Of a stretch of 64,000 nucleotides of DNA, positions 59,792 through 64,000 are shown piece after piece (the stretch's first letter is position 1; the number at the start of each line of letters is the position of its first letter). Origin of the DNA: Caproicibacter sp046707225. Lineage in GTDB: Bacteria > Bacillota > Clostridia > Oscillospirales > Acutalibacteraceae. Made by a program: the position numbers and the translations under genes. The stretch lies in assembly GCF_046707225.1 (NCBI RefSeq), contig NZ_JBJKOP010000047.1, forward strand, positions 1 to 64,000, given 5' to 3'. The notes beneath the pieces were generated by a model. That model saw nothing but the letters and a program-made list of their open reading frames with translations, made no database searches and was not told where the DNA came from.

Positions 59792-60946
59792 TCAGGTAGT
59801 AACTTTGCTCAAAACGAAACTGCGAGCACGCGCATCGGCCCGCAGAACATCTTCGACACTCCGCACCTCATCCACGTCAGGCTGATGCTCCATCGCTTCC
59901 CAAACCAACTCTCCAATTTCCAAAAAGGAAATCTTGTGGTCCAAAAACAGCTTCACTGCCACTTCGTTTGCTCCGTTCGCCGCTGCAGGCGCAAGGCCAC
60001 CGCGCCTTAGCGCGCGTCTGCACGCCGCAAGACAGCGAAACGTCTTTTCGTCCGCATTTGAAAATGTCAGAGTACCGTATTTTGCCAAATCAAGAATATC
60101 CGTATCGGAGGAAAGACGTTCCGGATAGGTGAGGGCATACTGAATCGGAAGATGCATATCGGGGACACCGAGCTGCGCGATTACGGACCGGTCTTCAAAT
60201 TCCACCATGGAATGAATGACGCTTTCCCTTTGCACCAGTACGTCGATTCTATCATCCGGGAGTCCGAAAAGCCAGGAGGCTTCAATAATTTCCAGGCCCT
60301 TGTTCATCATGGTCGAGGAATCAATCGTAACCTTCGGCCCCATATGCCAGTTCGGATGTTTTAACGCCTGTTCCGGAGTTACGCTTTTCAAATCTTGCAA
60401 TGTTTTTCCGAAAAAAGGTCCGCCGGAAGCTGTCAGAAGGATCCTGCGAATTGCTTTTTTCCCGGGACTGCCCTGCAGACATTGGAATACCGCGGAATGT
60501 TCGCTGTCAACGGGAAGAATCCGAACATGTCGCTCTTCCGCTTCCCGCATGACCAGCGCGCCGCCGGCTACCAGTGTTTCCTTGTTGGAAAGCGCTACAT
60601 CCTTTCCGGCGCGAATCGCCGCAAGAGTCGGGCGAAGTCCGACCATTCCGACGACGGAATTGCAAACAAGGCCTGCCGTTGGCAGGCAGGCCGCTTCGCA
60701 TAAGCCGTCCATTCCCTGCACTACCCTGACAGGCAGGTCGCTGACCGCCGTTTTTAGTTTTAAAGCAGCGGCCGGATCAAAGACCGCTGCAACCTGGGGG
60801 CGAAATTCCCGGATCTGTTCTTCCAGCAGGCCGACGTTTTTTGCTGCCGCCAGCGCACAGATTTTCAGACCCAGTCTTCTCGCGACATCCAAAGTTTGGG
60901 TGCCGATGGACCCCGTGGATCCCAAAACGGATAAACATTGTTTCAT
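59792..60946 (-). CDS. dxr: 1-deoxy-D-xylulose-5-phosphate reductoisomerase
   Basis: Second MEP pathway step, NADPH dependent. 384 residues with GSTGSIGTQTLDV (9-21), the metal and substrate segments LPVDSEHSA and TIDSSTMMNKGLE, and a C-terminal helical domain. Between cdsA and rseP in the usual Firmicutes order. Confidence 0.97.
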   Translation of the reverse strand: MKQCLSVLGSTGSIGTQTLDVARRLGLKICALAAAKNVGLLEEQIREFRPQVAAVFDPAAALKLKTAVSDLPVRVVQGMDGLCEAACLPTAGLVCNSVVGMVGLRPTLAAIRAGKDVALSNKETLVAGGALVMREAEERHVRILPVDSEHSAVFQCLQGSPGKKAIRRILLTASGGPFFGKTLQDLKSVTPEQALKHPNWHMGPKVTIDSSTMMNKGLEIIEASWLFGLPDDRIDVLVQRESVIHSMVEFEDRSVIAQLGVPDMHLPIQYALTYPERLSSDTDILDLAKYGTLTFSNADEKTFRCLAACRRALRRGGLAPAAANGANEVAVKLFLDHKISFLEIGELVWEAMEHQPDVDEVRSVEDVLRADARARSFVLSKVTT

Positions 60947-60989
60947 TATTATTCACCAATTGTTTTGATTATTGCAATCTATGAGAAAT

Positions 60990-61814
60990 TTAGCTTAAAA
61001 CGATGGGAAGCAGCTGAACCAGGATATAAACAAACGGAGCTTCGAAGATCACGCTGTCGAAACGATCGAGAATTCCGCCGTGCCCCGGGATAATTTCACT
61101 GAAATCTTTAATATGGCAGCTGCGCTTGATCAGTGAAAAGCTCAGGTCGCCAAGAATCGAGATGCCTGTTCCGAAAACTCCGATCAGAACAAGAGGCAGG
61201 TATGACACATTCACGCTGTAAGCATAATAGATCGCGTGAAATAAATAACCGAAAACCAGCATGGCGGCAACATTCAGAAGAAGCCCGCCGATGGCTCCCT
61301 CTATGGTTTTATGCGGACTGATATTTGGGCAGAGCTTATGTTTTCCGAAAAAGGTCCCCGCGAAAAAAGCGCCGACGTCCGCCGTCCACGCGGAAAAGAT
61401 TCCTATAATCACATAAAACATCCCATGGCTGCCGCCGATTTCTCTTAAGCTGATAATTGTTCCCAACGCGGACGGAATCAGCAAAGACATACTGTAAATT
61501 ACGCCGACTTCGCGAAAAGTAATCTCCGTATGATATAAAATCAAAGCGGAAAAAATGATTACGGTGTAGAGAAAATAAGCGGCGTCATGCCAAAAGGGAG
61601 TTGAAAGGAATGGAAACACCGCAGAAAAAAGCAGACTGGGAATCAGAAGGATCAGATTTTTGGCAAGACCCAGCGCGGTGATAATTTCATTCACCGCAAG
61701 AACGGAGATCAGGCCGATCGCAAAATTCAAAGCAAGCGGAAGCGTGCTGTTGCAGATAACGATCGCGGCTAGAAAGACAATCAGGGTCAGTGCCGATGTA
61801 ACTCTTGTTCTCAA
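60990..61814 (-). CDS. cdsA: Phosphatidate cytidylyltransferase
   Basis: Makes CDP-diacylglycerol, the branch point of phospholipid synthesis. 274 residues with about eight membrane segments and the CdsA signature at the end (KDFSEIIPGHGGILDRFDS). The start is TTG right after the uppS stop, with GGAGGG about 6 bases upstream. Confidence 0.95.
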   Translation of the reverse strand: MRTRVTSALTLIVFLAAIVICNSTLPLALNFAIGLISVLAVNEIITALGLAKNLILLIPSLLFSAVFPFLSTPFWHDAAYFLYTVIIFSALILYHTEITFREVGVIYSMSLLIPSALGTIISLREIGGSHGMFYVIIGIFSAWTADVGAFFAGTFFGKHKLCPNISPHKTIEGAIGGLLLNVAAMLVFGYLFHAIYYAYSVNVSYLPLVLIGVFGTGISILGDLSFSLIKRSCHIKDFSEIIPGHGGILDRFDSVIFEAPFVYILVQLLPIVLS

Positions 61815-62522
61815 TCAAATCCCTCCGAAGCGCCTGTTGCGGGCGGCATAGAGATCCAGTGCTCGATCCAGATCTTTCGGCTTGAAATCCGGCCAAAGAG
61901 TATCCATAAAAATATATTCGGTATATGCGGACTGCCACAAAAGAAAATTGGAAATTCTCTGTTCTCCGCTAGGGCGAATGATCAAATCAGGGTCAGGCTG
62001 TCCGGCAGTATACAGCCTGCGGGCAAAGTCCTCTTCCCCAATTTCGTCCGGCGGCAAACTGCCATTCTGAACATCCCGAACCAACGCCTTTGCCGCCTGA
62101 AGGATCTCTGCACGACCGCCGTAATTTAAAGCAATATTCAAAACCATTCCGGTCTTGTTTTTGGATACACGGACTGTCTCGTCGATTAACTCCCTCAGCC
62201 TGGGATCAAAGGCTGTTTCATCGCCAAGAAAGCGAACCTGAATATTTTCATCAAGGAAATTCGTTAAGGCATCGCTGAGATACTGCTTGAAAAGCTTTAT
62301 CAGCGTCAAAACCTCATTCTGCGGGCGCTTCCAGTTTTCGGTTGAAAACGCGTAAATCGTCAGATAACGGATTCCTATTTGATTGCAATAGCGGACGATG
62401 GTCTTAAAAACCGCCGCTCCGGCCGCATGGCCTGCAGAGCGGGGAAGACCCCGCTCTTTCGCCCAGCGGCCGTTGCCGTCCATAATAATTCCCACATGTA
62501 CGGGCAATATTTTTGCCGTCAT
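61815..62522 (-). CDS. uppS: Undecaprenyl diphosphate synthase
   Basis: cis-Prenyltransferase that makes the C55 lipid carrier for peptidoglycan. 235 residues with the conserved MDGNGRWA (Asp15), GHAAG and the late RPSGEQRISNFLLWQ motif. It stands between frr and cdsA. The adjacent MEP genes supply its isoprenoid substrate. Confidence 0.97.
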   Translation of the reverse strand: MTAKILPVHVGIIMDGNGRWAKERGLPRSAGHAAGAAVFKTIVRYCNQIGIRYLTIYAFSTENWKRPQNEVLTLIKLFKQYLSDALTNFLDENIQVRFLGDETAFDPRLRELIDETVRVSKNKTGMVLNIALNYGGRAEILQAAKALVRDVQNGSLPPDEIGEEDFARRLYTAGQPDPDLIIRPSGEQRISNFLLWQSAYTEYIFMDTLWPDFKPKDLDRALDLYAARNRRFGGI

Positions 62523-62527
62523 GAATT

Positions 62528-63082
62528 TTATATCTCCAAAATTTCCTGTTTCTTATTTTCGAAGACCTTATCCGTCTCCTTACAATACCTGTCTGTCAGT
62601 TCCTGCGTGTGCTTTTCAGCCGTTTTTAAATCGTCTTCCGTCAGCTCAGAGTTTTTCTTCTTCACTTTCAGCTTATCCATCGCGTCACGACGGATCGAGC
62701 GAATCGCGACCTTGCATTCCTCCGCCATTTTACCGATTTCTTTCACGAGGTCGCGGCGTCTTTCTTCAGAAAGCTGTGGAAACGTAAGTCGGATGATTTT
62801 GCCGTCGCTCTGCGGATTAATCCCCAGTTCGGAAGTTTCTATCGCGCGTTCAATCGATTTGCACACGGTTGCATCCCACGGCTGAATGGTAAGGACACGC
62901 GCTTCACTGACGGAAATAGCGGCAAGCTGATTGATCGCGGTCGGCGCGCCATAGTAATCCACCCGAATTTTGTCCAGGACAGCAGGATTGGCCCTGCCTG
63001 CGCGAATCGCGGCATAATCGCCCGAAAGAACGGAAATGCTTTTTTTCATACGGCTCTCGGCATCAGATAATATTTCTTTCAT
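62528..63082 (-). CDS. frr: Ribosome recycling factor
   Basis: Splits post-termination ribosomes together with EF-G. 184 residues, the usual size; the opening with RAGRANPAVLDKIRVDYYG and the C-terminal helix bundle are diagnostic. An AAGGAGG site within the end of pyrH lies 7 bases before the ATG. Confidence 0.97.
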   Translation of the reverse strand: MKEILSDAESRMKKSISVLSGDYAAIRAGRANPAVLDKIRVDYYGAPTAINQLAAISVSEARVLTIQPWDATVCKSIERAIETSELGINPQSDGKIIRLTFPQLSEERRRDLVKEIGKMAEECKVAIRSIRRDAMDKLKVKKKNSELTEDDLKTAEKHTQELTDRYCKETDKVFENKKQEILEI

Positions 63083-63084
63083 GA

Positions 63085-63807
63085 CTAATCCTCCTTTACA
63101 ACTGTTACAATTGTTCCAATCGGCTCGCCGCAGACCGCTTTTACAATGTTCTCCGGCCGGTCGATGCTGAACACCAGAATTGGAATATGGTTATCCATGC
63201 AAAGGGAAGCGGCGGTACTGTCCATTACCTGCAGGCCACGGTTCAGCACATCAAGGAAAGACAGAGAATCAAATTTTACCGCATTCGGGTTTGTCTTTGG
63301 ATCGCTGTCATAAACGCCGTCAACCATGGTTGCTTTCAGTACGATATCCGCGTCGATTTCGGCGGCACGCAGGGCTGCGGCCGTGTCTGTGGAGAAGAAC
63401 GGGTTGCCTGTACCGCAGCCGAAAACCACCACTCTCCCCTTTTCCATATGACGAACAGCCCGATTGCGGATATATGGTTCAGCGATCTGTCTCATTTCAA
63501 TCGCAGTCTGAACACGGACCTGAACGCCAAGCTGCTCCAGTGCATCCGCCACGCCAAGCGCGTTGATTGTGGTGGCAAGCATTCCCATATGATCGGCCCG
63601 CGTACGGTCCATTTTGCCGCTGCTGCGCCCGCGCCAGAAATTTCCGCCGCCCACAACTATGCCGATCTGTATTCCCATATCAGCGCATTGTTTTATTGGC
63701 CTGCAAATTTCCAGAACCTTGTCGAAATCAATCCCGTGGGATTTCGAACCAGCCAGACTTTCGCCGCTTAATTTTAATAAGATTCGTTTATATTTTGGCT
63801 GCAATTC
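63085..63807 (-). CDS. pyrH: Uridylate kinase
   Basis: UMP to UDP, bacterial amino-acid-kinase fold. 240 residues beginning MQPKYKRILLKLSGESL. GGGNFWRG, the GxGTGNPFFSTDTAAALRA segment and the Asp-containing KATMVDGVYD are present. I use a TTG at 63807, which has GGAG 8 bases upstream and matches the family start; a TTG at 63813 is too close to that site. First gene of the run; rpsB and tsf, often upstream in Firmicutes, are not next to it. Confidence 0.96.
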   Translation of the reverse strand, partial: ELQPKYKRILLKLSGESLAGSKSHGIDFDKVLEICRPIKQCADMGIQIGIVVGGGNFWRGRSSGKMDRTRADHMGMLATTINALGVADALEQLGVQVRVQTAIEMRQIAEPYIRNRAVRHMEKGRVVVFGCGTGNPFFSTDTAAALRAAEIDADIVLKATMVDGVYDSDPKTNPNAVKFDSLSFLDVLNRGLQVMDSTAASLCMDNHIPILVFSIDRPENIVKAVCGEPIGTIVTVVKED

Positions 63808-63831
63808 CAACACTCCTATTCAGTTTCTCTT

Positions 63832-63860
63832 ATTTTACATGATGGATAGTGCAAAGTAAA
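63832..63860 (-). promoter_or_regulatory. pyrH: Probable promoter of the pyrH-polC run
   Basis: On the - strand TTTACT (63855-63860) and TAAAAT (63832-63837) with a 17-base spacer, about 25 bases before the pyrH start. The spacing is ideal, the -35 imperfect. Confidence 0.45.
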
Positions 63861-64000
63861 GCATTTCATCGCTAAATATAGTTATTCTTGCCAGATTCCA
63901 CGCGCCAAAGACAGAATGACGATTCTTTTTTCACACGATACCCAACGACGGGTCGGCAGGGCGTTTAAAGCAAAAGCTCTTTTGCTCTCACCGGCACTGC
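63861..64000. other. Right edge without a recognised gene
   Basis: On the - strand a frame is open from the edge to a TAA near 63880 (about 38 codons, ending RGIWQE), with no start in view. A palindrome AGCAAAAG/CTTTTGCT lies near 63967-63985 and a CGACCC/GGGT hairpin near 63940-63962. I do not recognise a protein family. It could be the end of an upstream gene, a terminator region or a dispersed repeat. Confidence 0.3.

Overview
The window looks like a chromosomal stretch from an endospore-forming Gram-positive of the class Clostridia, plausibly Oscillospirales/Ruminococcaceae. That placement is inferred from gene content, not from a database match. The pointers are dipicolinate synthase genes (dpaA/dpaB, spore core), PolC-type DNA polymerase III, LL-diaminopimelate aminotransferase (dapL), an ANTAR regulator beside glnA, short HisG with HisZ, MEP isoprenoid genes, a tyrosine T-box and strong Shine-Dalgarno sites with many TTG/GTG starts. 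I see no rRNA, tRNA, CRISPR array, prophage or intact insertion sequence. Nearly all of the DNA is housekeeping genes in long co-directional runs.

Layout. (1) 1-4621, + strand: the tail of an unknown gene, an AT-rich stretch with a promoter and a tandem repeat, a decayed TRAP transporter permease, then an intact pectin/uronate catabolic operon (VOC protein, kduI, kduD, kdgK, eda). (2) 4689-20713, - strand: a run starting at glnA and continuing through an ANTAR regulator, dapF, dapL, carA, carB, purC, purF, purB, purA, a glutaminase-only glmS fragment and guaA. It joins glutamine synthesis to several glutamine-consuming amidotransferases. (3) 20849-32756, - strand: tyrS under its own T-box, preceded by an M16 peptidase pair, lgt, folD, dxs, tlyA, nadK, argR and recN. 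(4) 32836-38846: a + strand DMT transporter; a - strand sporulation/sulfur group (dpaA, dpaB, a zinc-ribbon protein, metY); and a + strand murC divergent from dpaA. (5) 39003-45187, - strand: pyrE, radC, uvrB, uvrA. (6) 45333-46976, + strand: an RluD-type pseudouridine synthase and a methyltransferase. (7) 47015-53314, - strand: the histidine operon hisZ-G-D-C-B-A-I-E, without hisH and hisF. (8) 53311-63860, - strand: pyrH-frr-uppS-cdsA-dxr-rseP-ispG-polC.

The most notable points are the loss of both IGP synthase genes from an otherwise complete his operon, the truncated but open glmS reading frame with an intact glutaminase active site, the free-standing VOC protein beside a KDPG aldolase, the TRAP transporter relic behind a promoter with a 16-bp tandem repeat, an ANTAR regulator whose receiver lacks the phospho-acceptor, an unrecognised zinc-ribbon membrane protein in the dpaAB-metY group, and a possible amphipathic micropeptide downstream of uvrA. 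I did not find a convincing wholly new multi-gene system.
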